Shown here one piece after another: positions 8,517 through 15,968 of a DNA stretch of 64,000 nt. Position 1 is the first letter of the stretch; each line of letters starts with the position of its first letter. The notes under the pieces were generated by a model that did not search any database, had not been told where the DNA came from, and saw only the letters and a list, made by a program, of their open reading frames with translations. This DNA comes from Secundilactobacillus odoratitofui DSM 19909 = JCM 15043 (lineage in GTDB: Bacteria > Bacillota > Bacilli > Lactobacillales > Lactobacillaceae), in the NCBI RefSeq assembly GCF_001434895.1, contig NZ_AZEE01000030.1, positions 1-64,000 on the forward strand, read 5' to 3'. A program made the translations under genes and the position numbers.

Positions 8517-8741
8517 GAAAAACGCAATGAACTATTGAACTGAAACTTTACGGAAGCAATACAAGGACAACATCATTCCGTTACAAATTAAGGTTAGACT
8601 GTATTCGAATAGCAAATGGCCCTACGTGAGCGATAGGGGTGTCAACTTGCTATTTGCGATGGTTGGTCACTATCGTGCAATACTCTCCCTATATCCATGT
8701 TTACAGGGCTGAAATTAAGTTGCTTGATTTCAGTACAGCAA
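8517..8741. other. Gene-free stretch with nested hairpins of unknown role
   Basis: No gene is visible. AATAGCAA (8608-8615) can pair with TTGCTATT (8647-8654) around CCCTA/TAGGG (8620-8624 with 8634-8638). A second hairpin uses CTGAAAT/ATTTCAG near 8708-8733. These could be part of a 3' untranslated region or an untyped RNA; no poly-T follows the first. Confidence 0.35.
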
Positions 8742-8786
8742 AAAGTGATTCGAGACTACCCGTTGTTGGTGATCTCGAATCACTTT
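8742..8786 (-). terminator. Terminator of the amino-acid ABC operon
   Basis: 14-bp perfect stem (8742-8755 with 8773-8786), read from the minus strand and ending in T5. Confidence 0.85.
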
Positions 8787-8806
8787 ATGTCTATCACGTA
8801 TAAAGG

Positions 8807-9481
8807 TTAACTTTCCGGAATTGCGAGGTGATGTTCTAACGCAGTTTGTCCAATCGTGATCAGCCAGCAGAAGAACCAGTAAATAATGGCAATCATGATG
8901 TAGATGGTCATGTAGTCTTGATTGGCACCAGCAACGATTTTGGCTTGCATAAACATCTCACTCACCGTAATCATGGCAGCTAATGACGTACCTTTGAAGA
9001 GGTCTAATAAGATGTTGCCTAACGCTGGAATTGCAATTCTAAAGGCTTGTGGAAAAATGACGCGTCTAACCACCTTTGAATACGGCAACCCCACGGAATA
9101 AGCCGCTTCCCACTGCCCCTTATCAACTGCTAAAAACGAGGAACGAAAGACCTCGGATACAAATGCGCTACAGTTGACCGTAAACGAAATAATGGCTGCA
9201 GGCAACGCATCGGTACCGAAACCAAAGTAAACGATGAACAGAACTACTAGCATTGGCACACCACGCATAAATGAGATAAAGGCCCGTGCAGGCCAGTGCA
9301 ACAGCTTGAAATGACTCATCTGCGCCAAGGTTAAGAACAGGCCTAAGATCAGCGACAGAATGAAGCTGATTGCAGTCAGACCAATCGACATTGGAAAACC
9401 CATCAAAATCTTTGGAATCGACGAAAACGCTAAAGGTGCGTTAAAAAAATTGGGAATCGAAAAATGACTTAAAAACGACAT
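8807..9481 (-). CDS. Amino-acid ABC transporter permease (polar amino acid family)
   Basis: 224 aa His/Glu/Gln/Arg/opine-type permease with about five membrane helices. The family EAA loop is visible as QWEAAYSVGLPYSKVVRRVIFPQAFRIAIPALGN split around residues 122-155, and SFMRGVPMLVVLF matches the conserved region before it. Translated 13 bp after the binding-protein gene, so both form one operon ending at the 8742 terminator. No ATPase gene is in this operon or elsewhere in the window, so a shared or distant ATPase must energise it. Confidence 0.9.
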   Translation of the reverse strand: MSFLSHFSIPNFFNAPLAFSSIPKILMGFPMSIGLTAISFILSLILGLFLTLAQMSHFKLLHWPARAFISFMRGVPMLVVLFIVYFGFGTDALPAAIISFTVNCSAFVSEVFRSSFLAVDKGQWEAAYSVGLPYSKVVRRVIFPQAFRIAIPALGNILLDLFKGTSLAAMITVSEMFMQAKIVAGANQDYMTIYIMIAIIYWFFCWLITIGQTALEHHLAIPES

Positions 9482-9494
9482 TTAATCGCCTACT

Positions 9495-10346
9495 TTAGCG
9501 TTTGATGGTGAAGTTTTTCGAAATCTTCACGTTGGGTTGCTTGGAGACGTCAGCACCGTAGAATTTTTCAGAGATTTTCTTTAAAGTACCATCTTTTTTG
9601 AGACTGGCCAGAGCTTGATTTACCTGTTTAGCCAACTTTGTGTTACCTTTTTTCATCAGTATCCCAACACCTGAACCATCTTCGTTGGTGGTGAAGTACA
9701 TGTTCTTTTGAATTGTTAAACCACTGTTTGGCGTAGCAGCCAGAGCGAGTTTTTGGAGATAATAATCGTTCATGATCAGATCAGTTTTACCGTTCTTGAC
9801 GTCTTTTAAATAAACATCGTTTGAAACGTTGTCGTAGTTAACGACTTTAGCGCCAAGTTGCTTGGCTAATGCTTGGTAATTGGTGCCAGCTTCACCGGCT
9901 GCCTTTTTACCTTTAATATCTGCCCATGAGTGAATACCAGAATCATCCTTTTTACGCACAATGATACTGTTGAATGAATGCTTGTAAGGCGTTGAAAGGG
10001 TGTATTGTTTCTTTCGAGCAGGGGAGATACCAAAGTCATTCGCAGCCATGTCGGCCTTACCAGTTTTAACCGCTGTTAATTGGCCATCCACGTTCATCTC
10101 GGTGAACTTGACCTTGCGACCTAGTTTTTTACCAACGGCCTTGACGATTTCAACATCAAAACCAGTTAACTTGTCGGTCTTTTGATCATGATACGAAGTG
10201 GGATACAACGTACCCGACGTTGCCACCACAATTGGTGATTTATCTGCGGATGAAGAAGACTTCTTTTGACCGCACGCAGTTAACACCAGACCTAATACCA
10301 AAACTAAACCAAATAATTTAACCCAACCTAAGTTCCGTTTAATCAT
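9495..10346 (-). CDS. Amino-acid ABC transporter substrate-binding lipoprotein
   Basis: 283 aa family 3 solute-binding protein. Signal peptide with lipobox LTAC (Cys 25), then a Ser-rich linker. Binding-fold landmarks: LTGFDVEIVKAVGKKLGR, a FTEMNVDGQLTAVKTGKADMAANDF segment (written in part), and VGILMKKGN. These fit binders of cystine or other polar amino acids; the ligand is not certain. AAGGAAG precedes the ATG. It is the first gene of a two-gene operon with the permease. Confidence 0.9.
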   Translation of the reverse strand: MIKRNLGWVKLFGLVLVLGLVLTACGQKKSSSSADKSPIVVATSGTLYPTSYHDQKTDKLTGFDVEIVKAVGKKLGRKVKFTEMNVDGQLTAVKTGKADMAANDFGISPARKKQYTLSTPYKHSFNSIIVRKKDDSGIHSWADIKGKKAAGEAGTNYQALAKQLGAKVVNYDNVSNDVYLKDVKNGKTDLIMNDYYLQKLALAATPNSGLTIQKNMYFTTNEDGSGVGILMKKGNTKLAKQVNQALASLKKDGTLKKISEKFYGADVSKQPNVKISKNFTIKR

Positions 10347-10543
10347 AAAATTAAACTTCCTTTCCCATAGAATAGTCTAAGTATAAGTTTGTGAAAACGC
10401 TTTAGCAAGCAAATGTTGCGCGTTAAACGATTAAAAAATGATGTGAATGAAAACAGCGTGCATCAAGCGTTACGCCACGATTAACTTGTGATAAGATGAA
10501 AATAATTGAAAGTAAGTATGTGAATTTTAGGGAGGTTGGGACA

Positions 10544-11230
10544 ATCAAAACACTCGTTGTGGTAGGACACCCGCAGTTGGCAGATTCCGGTACTCAGCAA
10601 TTTTTAAAGGTGGCCGCTGAATTACCCTTAGTTACTTGGCACCCAGTATCAGAGCCAGTGGCCATTGAACAAGAACAGCAATTGTTACAACAGGCTGACC
10701 GAATTATTTTGCAGTTCCCACTATACTGGTACAGTGCGCCAGCGTTATTGAAGAATTGGTTGGATCAAGTGCTGACTCGTCAATTTGCCTATCCAGCTGC
10801 AGGGGGGAACTTGGTTGGCAAGTCACTCGGCATTGTGGTCACTTTGGGTTCACCAGCTCGACAATTTAAGGCGGGTGGTGACGAGCAGTTCACCATTTCA
10901 GAGCTCATGGCACCGTTTCAGGCCTTGGCTAATAAGTTAAAAATGAACTATTTGCCGACTTTCGTGGTTGATCAGTTTGGTTATCAGTCAGAAACTGAAA
11001 AGGCTAAATTATTGATCGACTACCAACGTTATTTAACGCAGGCACCTTTGGGGCATTTTAAAGCTAAAAGTGACTGGTTGATTGAACAATTGCGTTTGCA
11101 GTTGGCGGTTGCGCCAGCCGAACAGCAACAACAACTTAACCTGATTTTGACGCAATTGCAGTCGAATCAGGATGAACTTGATGATTTACAAGCCAATTTA
11201 AAACTCGTACAGGATATGGAGGACGACTAA
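10544..11230 (+). CDS. Flavodoxin-like NAD(P)H-dependent oxidoreductase
   Basis: KefF/MdaB-like flavodoxin-fold reductase. Residues start KTLVVVGHPQLADSGTQQFL; the FMN/substrate motif FPLYWYSAPALLKNWLDQVL is clear, and GKSLGIVVTLGSP follows. A Gln-rich helical C-terminal extension is present. Start is uncertain: the only strong ribosome site (GGGAGG) is 8 bases before ATC 10544, where relatives have ATG. The first canonical in-frame start, ATG 10496, lies inside a likely extended -10 (TGATAAGAT, 10489-10497); GTG 10520 has only a weak site. A 58-aa gene overlaps the stop. Confidence 0.85.
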   Translation: MKTLVVVGHPQLADSGTQQFLKVAAELPLVTWHPVSEPVAIEQEQQLLQQADRIILQFPLYWYSAPALLKNWLDQVLTRQFAYPAAGGNLVGKSLGIVVTLGSPARQFKAGGDEQFTISELMAPFQALANKLKMNYLPTFVVDQFGYQSETEKAKLLIDYQRYLTQAPLGHFKAKSDWLIEQLRLQLAVAPAEQQQQLNLILTQLQSNQDELDDLQANLKLVQDMEDD

Positions 11231-11406
11231 TGGCAGAACAGACGTGGGCAACACAGCAGTTATTATCATTGGCGGCCCAGACGCCACAGTTTAAAACGCG
11301 CGCGCTTTACCTCGCACTTGCAGAACTCAGTGAAGAGCAACAGCGGCGATTGACGATTGCCCAAAATGAGTTGGACGGGCGCACTTGGAATCCCTCCCGG
11401 TGGTAA
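11230..11406 (+). CDS. Small hypothetical protein, 58 aa, coupled to the oxidoreductase
   Basis: ATG overlaps the preceding stop (TAATG), the classic arrangement for translational coupling, and GGAGGAC of the upstream gene end supplies the ribosome site. The sequence MAEQTWATQQLLSLAAQT begins a soluble helical protein ending in GRTWNPSRW. No family recognised. The tight coupling suggests a partner of the reductase. Confidence 0.7.
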   Translation: MAEQTWATQQLLSLAAQTPQFKTRALYLALAELSEEQQRRLTIAQNELDGRTWNPSRW

Positions 11407-11478
11407 TTTATTTTCACCCAACGGGCTATTTCGCGTTACACTAAAAGTAGTTAACTTTGGGAGAAATGGGATGGTATC

Positions 11479-11796
11479 TTGGCGTTAGGATATGGCTTTT
11501 TGGTGGCAGCAATTGTCTTTGAAATTATTAGTAGCTCTTTGCTGAAGGAAGCGGATGGTTTTCGACGCTGGCGGCCAACGGTCCTGCTGGTGATTGGTTA
11601 TACCATTACGCTGTTTCTTTTCGCCAAATCACTGAATTGGCTCGATTTGGGCGTTGCATATGCACTCTGGGGCGCTGTTGGAACGCTATTTACAACACTT
11701 ATCGGCATTTTGTTTTTCTCCGAACAACTTAACCGCACCAAAGTAGTCGGTGTGTCCTGCATAATCGTTGGCACCGTGCTATTAAACGTGTTGTGA
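11479..11796 (+). CDS. SMR-family efflux transporter subunit 1
   Basis: 105 aa, four membrane helices, small multidrug resistance family. The membrane Glu essential for proton/substrate exchange is present in AAIVFEIISSSLLK, and ALWGAVGTLFT matches the TM3 signature (A-W-G-G-T). It starts at TTG 11479. Paired with a second SMR gene 12 bp downstream, the arrangement of heterodimeric EbrAB/YkkCD-type pumps. Substrate could be a cationic toxicant or guanidinium-like compound. Confidence 0.88.
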   Translation: MALGYGFLVAAIVFEIISSSLLKEADGFRRWRPTVLLVIGYTITLFLFAKSLNWLDLGVAYALWGAVGTLFTTLIGILFFSEQLNRTKVVGVSCIIVGTVLLNVL

Positions 11797-11808
11797 GGAG
11801 GAATTGAC

Positions 11809-12189
11809 ATGCTAAAATACTACGTAGCTCTCGGTATCGCTATTTTAAGTGAAATTGCCGGGACCTTATCACTGAAACTTTCAGTTGGTTTTACTCGTTT
11901 GAGTTGGACATTATTTAGTATTGGACTGTATTTAATCATGCTGTATTGTCTTTCCTACGCAATGCGGGTGGTGCCACTAAGCGTTGCTTACGGATTGTGG
12001 ACTGGCAGCGGGACTTTTTTGACGGCTATTTTAGGCGTCGTGGTTTTTCACGAAACTCTGACGATTGGCCAAATTTTTGGGCTTGTGCTACTTGTGATCG
12101 GTGTAGTTGCGCTAAACTGGTCTGGTGAGGCTGAAGAAGAACTCGATTATGAACAACTCCAAATCGACGAAAAATTCGATATCCGCTAA
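11809..12189 (+). CDS. SMR-family efflux transporter subunit 2
   Basis: 126 aa, four membrane helices with a 20-residue acidic cytoplasmic tail (GEAEEELDYEQLQIDEKFD). Conserved Glu in LSEIAGTLSLKLS and GLWTGSGTFLTA in TM3. GAGGAGGAATT precedes the ATG. With the upstream gene it forms a paired SMR system inserted in antiparallel orientation in the membrane. The longer tail distinguishes it from subunit 1. A paired structured repeat follows. Confidence 0.88.
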   Translation: MLKYYVALGIAILSEIAGTLSLKLSVGFTRLSWTLFSIGLYLIMLYCLSYAMRVVPLSVAYGLWTGSGTFLTAILGVVVFHETLTIGQIFGLVLLVIGVVALNWSGEAEEELDYEQLQIDEKFDIR

Positions 12190-12227
12190 ATAACTGGTAG
12201 TGTGTACATACCCGCCTTCGGCCGCCA

Positions 12228-12388
12228 GTTGACTTTTTGGCTGAGTAGCTGTGGGGCCGACTGCAACCGCTTCGCGTTTTCCGTCTCGTCTCTGAGCCTC
12301 GAAACCCGCGAGTCTCAGAAACGTCCAGTACCACTAAGTGCTTCGCACAAAGTGGTACTAGTCACTGCTACTCAGCCAAAAAGTCAAC
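12228..12388 (-). repeat. Structured intergenic element, type 1, copy B
   Basis: Perfect 22-bp closing stem (12228-12249 with 12367-12388). Read on the minus strand: hairpin 1 AGTACCACT/AGTGGTACT with inner GTGC/GCAC; hairpin 2 GTTTCTGAG/CTCAGAGAC (one G-U); hairpin 3 CGC GAA GCG. Constants AGTGAC, CTGGACG and GGCCCCACAGC are present. It is the left, inverted member of a pair with copy C, 115 bp away. The pair separates convergent SMR and thiD genes. Confidence 0.87.
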
Positions 12389-12503
12389 TTCTGGCACTGC
12401 GGCTACATACTGGTAAAAGTTTCTTTTGGGTCGATGCAAAAAACGATAAGCTGATGACGTCAAAGAACTGGTCAAAATTTAGCATTTTGTAACGAGAACG
12501 GAA

Positions 12504-12671
12504 GGCAATGTGCTTTTTTAGTTGCAGTGACAAGTTCGAGTTTGCGGTTTACCGCTTACTCGAACTGGACGTTTGTGAGACTTCGGGTTGTGAAGGCTCA
12601 CAAACGAGGCGGAAGACACGTGGTTTTCGTGGCTGAAGCTGGTCCCACAGCAACTGAAAAAGCGCATTGCC
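12504..12671 (+). repeat. Structured intergenic element, type 2, copy C
   Basis: 22-bp closing stem (12504-12525 with 12650-12671, two G-U pairs). Hairpin 1 AGTTCGAGT/ACTCGAACT with inner GCGG/CCGC; hairpin 2 GTTTGTGAG/CTCACAAAC; hairpin 3 CACG/CGTG. Flanks GAACGGAA before and CCTGGAGTGGC after are shared with copy F, defining type 2. Confidence 0.87.
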
Positions 12672-12722
12672 TGGAGTGGCAGTGACATCCAAAAACGACA
12701 TGATTACTAACATTCACGAAAT

Positions 12723-12769
12723 AAAAAGCTCAGTCAACGAACCAGTAGTGGTTGTTGACTGAGCTTTTT
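12723..12769. terminator. Bidirectional terminator beyond thiD
   Basis: 16-bp stem AAAAAGCTCAGTCAAC (12723-12738) with 12754-12769. A run on one side, T run on the other; serves thiD on the minus strand. Confidence 0.85.
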
Positions 12770-12785
12770 AACGGATTAGACCGAA

Positions 12786-13598
12786 TTATATTTGTTCCTG
12801 GGCTGCCCAGTGGTTAATTGGGCCAAATTTATGACCGACGTCGATTGGGGTTCCAATCGCAATGTTCACAAACCGTTTCGCTGTTCGGATGGCTTCTTCA
12901 ACGGACGCGCCCTTCGCCAGTTCAGCCGCAATGCAGGCTGAGAGTGAATCGCCGGTACCATTGACGCGATCAGTATGGTGATAGGGCTCAGTGAGCCAGA
13001 AACCGTCACCAGATTCCAGTAGCACGTAATCGCGGACTTCACGTTGATTTTCATCTTGGTGATAACCTTTAGCAATCACGTTTTTGGCGCCTAAATCTTG
13101 GAGTTTATGGGCCGCTTTAACCAGGTCATCGTCACTTTTTAGTGGCATTTCGGCTAGTTTTTGCGTTTCATAAAAGTTAGGGGTGAGCACCGTTGCCAGC
13201 GGAATGAGCTCAGTCCGCATGGTTTCAAATGCAGCTTCTTCTAAGAGCATGTTGCCATGCTTAGTCATGATGACCGGATCGACCACCATGGGGCCGAAGT
13301 CATACTGGTTGTAGTTTTTGACGACGTTTCGAATTAACTCGCTATCAGCAAGCATCCCCGTTTTACAAGCGCCGACTTTAAAATCGTCAGCGATGTCCTT
13401 AAATTCTTGATCAATAAAGTCAGTTGGCAATGAATGGGCTGCGTGAATGCCGTATGAATTTCCTGCAACACACGCCGTCATGACAGAAATACCGTAGACG
13501 TCACGCGCAAAAAAAGTGTGCAGATCAGCTTGCATCCCGGCGCTACCATCACTGTCAGAACCGGCAATTGTCATTGCTTGTGGAAAGGTATTTACCAT
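12786..13598 (-). CDS. thiD: Hydroxymethylpyrimidine/phosphomethylpyrimidine kinase or pyridoxal kinase
   Basis: 270 aa ribokinase-fold enzyme that phosphorylates HMP(-P) for thiamine, or pyridoxal in the dual-function PdxK branch. Seen: N-terminal AMTIAGSDSDGSAGMQAD, KTGMLAD, DPVIMTKHG, and the C-terminal anion hole and catalytic Asp in NGTGDSLSACIAAELA. Start ATG 13598 has AGAGGAGTGAG upstream; an in-frame start at 13658 lacks a site. No thiamine pathway neighbours, consistent with a salvage role. Confidence 0.85.
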   Translation of the reverse strand: MVNTFPQAMTIAGSDSDGSAGMQADLHTFFARDVYGISVMTACVAGNSYGIHAAHSLPTDFIDQEFKDIADDFKVGACKTGMLADSELIRNVVKNYNQYDFGPMVVDPVIMTKHGNMLLEEAAFETMRTELIPLATVLTPNFYETQKLAEMPLKSDDDLVKAAHKLQDLGAKNVIAKGYHQDENQREVRDYVLLESGDGFWLTEPYHHTDRVNGTGDSLSACIAAELAKGASVEEAIRTAKRFVNIAIGTPIDVGHKFGPINHWAAQEQI

Positions 13599-13707
13599 AT
13601 TCTCACTCCTCTGGATGTTATGCAGACAGTTATCTGTTTTAGAATACCACGCTTTCACTAAAAATGGGGATTTGATGTGAGTCTAGTTAAGACTCGCTCG
13701 GGTTACG

Positions 13708-14388
13708 TTAAGAGAGTTGCGCATCACCGTTAAAGCGGTTGACGTCGACCGTGTTGCCAACGACCGAAATTAAATCGTTGAGCTGCAAGGTATCGGTTGC
13801 TTTGGGTGAGAGGTTAACTTTGCCATCGGTGGTAATTGCAATGATGTTAATGTGGTATTTGTTTCGAACGGACAACTCGGCAAGTGAGTGCCCGATGAAT
13901 GCCGGGTTATCGACCTTAATTTCAGCCATGGTCACTTGATCGTTTAAAATGAGGTAATTCACGATATTAGGTTGGAGCTGGTGAAAGACAATTCGGCGTG
14001 CCATATCGCGTTCCGGCCGGACAATTTGATCCGCGCCAATTTTTTCAAGCACCCTGGCATGACTTTCGTTTTCGGCCTTGCAAATGACGTCCTTGGCACC
14101 AAGTTCTTTGACGAGTAGGGTGGCCATAATGCTGGCCTGAATGTTTTGGCCAATGGAGATGAAAACGTGGTCAAAACTACCAATTTCAAGTTCTTTTAAC
14201 GTGTCTTCATCCTGAGCATCAGCAATCACCGCCCGCGTCACGATGTTGGTGAAGTCGTTGACCTTTTCTTCATCGAGATCGATTGCCAGCACTTCTTGCT
14301 TCGCTTCAACTAACGACTGACAAATGGCGCTACCGAACTGACCTAATCCGATCACGGCGTAGTTTTCACGTTGCTTTGGTTTAACCAA
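13708..14388 (-). CDS. ktrA: Potassium uptake regulatory subunit KtrA/TrkA (RCK protein)
   Basis: 226 aa cytoplasmic ring subunit gating the KtrB channel. N-terminal Rossmann RCK_N: AVIGLGQFGSAICQSL and acidic end of beta 2 (AIDLDEE) binding ATP/ADP; RCK_C domain in the last 80 residues (IGHSLAELSVRNKYHINIIAI) possibly binding c-di-AMP. The start is TTG 14388; it overlaps the end of ktrB by 8 bp (frame shifted), so translation is coupled. The regulatory gene follows the channel gene, an order seen in Firmicutes. Confidence 0.9.
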   Translation of the reverse strand: MVKPKQRENYAVIGLGQFGSAICQSLVEAKQEVLAIDLDEEKVNDFTNIVTRAVIADAQDEDTLKELEIGSFDHVFISIGQNIQASIMATLLVKELGAKDVICKAENESHARVLEKIGADQIVRPERDMARRIVFHQLQPNIVNYLILNDQVTMAEIKVDNPAFIGHSLAELSVRNKYHINIIAITTDGKVNLSPKATDTLQLNDLISVVGNTVDVNRFNGDAQLS

Positions 14389-15724
14389 TTAAAACACTCT
14401 CCTCTGGATACCGATAGCCAGGTTGCTGACGATCGGCGTTTAAAATTGAGAACATCACGGTGTAGAGACCAACACGACCAATAAACATTAAAAACATGAT
14501 GATGAGTTTACCTAGGATGGTGAGGTGTGGTGTGAGCCCAAGTGAAATACCGGTGGTCCCGAACGCGGCTAACACCTCAAACGTCACGTATTCTAAGCCG
14601 CTATTTTTGGGAATCGGTTGCGTCGCACATAAAATGAGTGTGGCGGATGCCAGGATAATCAGTGCGACGAAAATCAAGGTTAGTGCTCGAAAAACGTTGT
14701 CTTGTGTAAAACGACGGTGGCCAAAGGTGGCATCCCGTTGACCCCGAAGAGTTGCGAGACTTTGAATCGTCAGTAAACCAATCGTCGTGGTCTTCACACC
14801 ACCAGCGGTTGATCCGGGTGTCCCACCGATAAACATCAGCAGCATGGTAAAGGCGATCCCCGCAATTGAGAGGTGTTGGTAGGGAATCGTAATCAGGCCA
14901 GCGGTTCGCGGCGTTATTGCCATAAACACGGTATTAACGAGTCGTTGGAAATAGGATAATTTACCACTGAGTTGAGCCAAGTTGTTTTCACTTAAAAAGT
15001 AAACAATAATGGAGAGCCACATGATGGTGCTACCAGTGCCTAGGGCTAACTTGGTGTGTAGTGACAGTCGGCGGCACTTGGGGAATAGCAGAAGGTCTTG
15101 CCAAACTAAAAAACCGAATGAACCGGCAATAATCAGGACCGCCATCACGCTGAGTAAATAGGTATCGCCGGCATAACTTTCAAGACTGTTACCAAATAAA
15201 TCAAAGCCGGCGTTACAAAAGGCCGAAACTGCGTGGAAAATACTGAACCAGAGGCCTTTACCAAATCCGAAGCGTGGATAAAAGTCGATAAATAAGAGTC
15301 CAGCACCCGTTAATTGAATAATCAACGACAGTAATAAAATCAGTTTGATGACGTTGAGTTGCGACAGGTTTTCAAGGTTTAAAGATTCCTGAGCTAACAA
15401 CCTGGTGGAAAGCCGCATGCGACGTCGCATGAACAAGAACAGCATGACGGTAAAGGTCATAAAGCCAAGGCCACCAATTTCCATTAACAATAAAATCACA
15501 GTCTGACCGAACACAGACCAGTGTAGCGCGGTGTTGACCAGTGTCAGCCCCGTAACACAGGTCGCACTGGTCGCTGTAAACAACGCATCCAGTGTGGAGG
15601 TTGCGTGCCCGCTTTGGGTGGCCACAGGGAGCCGCAGTAAGAGCGTGCCAATCAAAATGATCACTAAGAACCCCATTGTCAGTGTTTTGGGGAGTGAGAG
15701 ATGACGTTTATAGATACTGAACAC
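14381..15724 (-). CDS. ktrB: Potassium uptake channel subunit KtrB/TrkH
   Basis: 447 aa channel protein of the Trk/Ktr/HKT superfamily with four M1-P-M2 repeats. Selectivity-filter segments are visible: SATCVTGLTLV, SAFCNAGFDLFG, TPRTAGLITI and AFGTTGISLGLT. Imports K+ with Na+ or H+ drive when assembled with KtrA. The start is GTG 15724 with AGAGGCCC upstream. Operon ktrB-ktrA on the minus strand, divergent from codA. Confidence 0.92.
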   Translation of the reverse strand: MFSIYKRHLSLPKTLTMGFLVIILIGTLLLRLPVATQSGHATSTLDALFTATSATCVTGLTLVNTALHWSVFGQTVILLLMEIGGLGFMTFTVMLFLFMRRRMRLSTRLLAQESLNLENLSQLNVIKLILLLSLIIQLTGAGLLFIDFYPRFGFGKGLWFSIFHAVSAFCNAGFDLFGNSLESYAGDTYLLSVMAVLIIAGSFGFLVWQDLLLFPKCRRLSLHTKLALGTGSTIMWLSIIVYFLSENNLAQLSGKLSYFQRLVNTVFMAITPRTAGLITIPYQHLSIAGIAFTMLLMFIGGTPGSTAGGVKTTTIGLLTIQSLATLRGQRDATFGHRRFTQDNVFRALTLIFVALIILASATLILCATQPIPKNSGLEYVTFEVLAAFGTTGISLGLTPHLTILGKLIIMFLMFIGRVGLYTVMFSILNADRQQPGYRYPEESVLIG

Positions 15725-15924
15725 GGCTGGGCCTCTTTTCCGAAAGTAATCTTACGATAACTATATCAGATATCTTTGTGGAATTAAAAGCAATGTGCAG
15801 TTGGTAACGATATTGTGTTTGTTACCCCACCGGATAATCGGAATGAAGGTGGGACATAACGGGTTACTCAAATTAAACAGATGTTTCAGATAAATACACC
15901 GTTGCGCAATGTTGCAATGCATAG

Positions 15925-15933
15925 TGTTATAAT
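15925..15933 (+). promoter_or_regulatory. Extended -10 promoter of codA
   Basis: TGTTATAAT (15925-15933) is an extended -10. A -35 is not obvious; TTGCGC at 15902-15907 is 20 bp away. The leader is about 30 nt. Confidence 0.5.
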
Positions 15934-15968
15934 TAAACTATCTAAACTAATTCGTTGGAGGTAGTAAG

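Noticed and set aside
8303-8527. Minus-strand frame across element copy A (and similar frames at 12202-12492, 40666-40875, 46077-46277)
   Set aside because: They translate the palindromic elements, resemble each other only because the elements do, lack ribosome sites and shift frame between copies.
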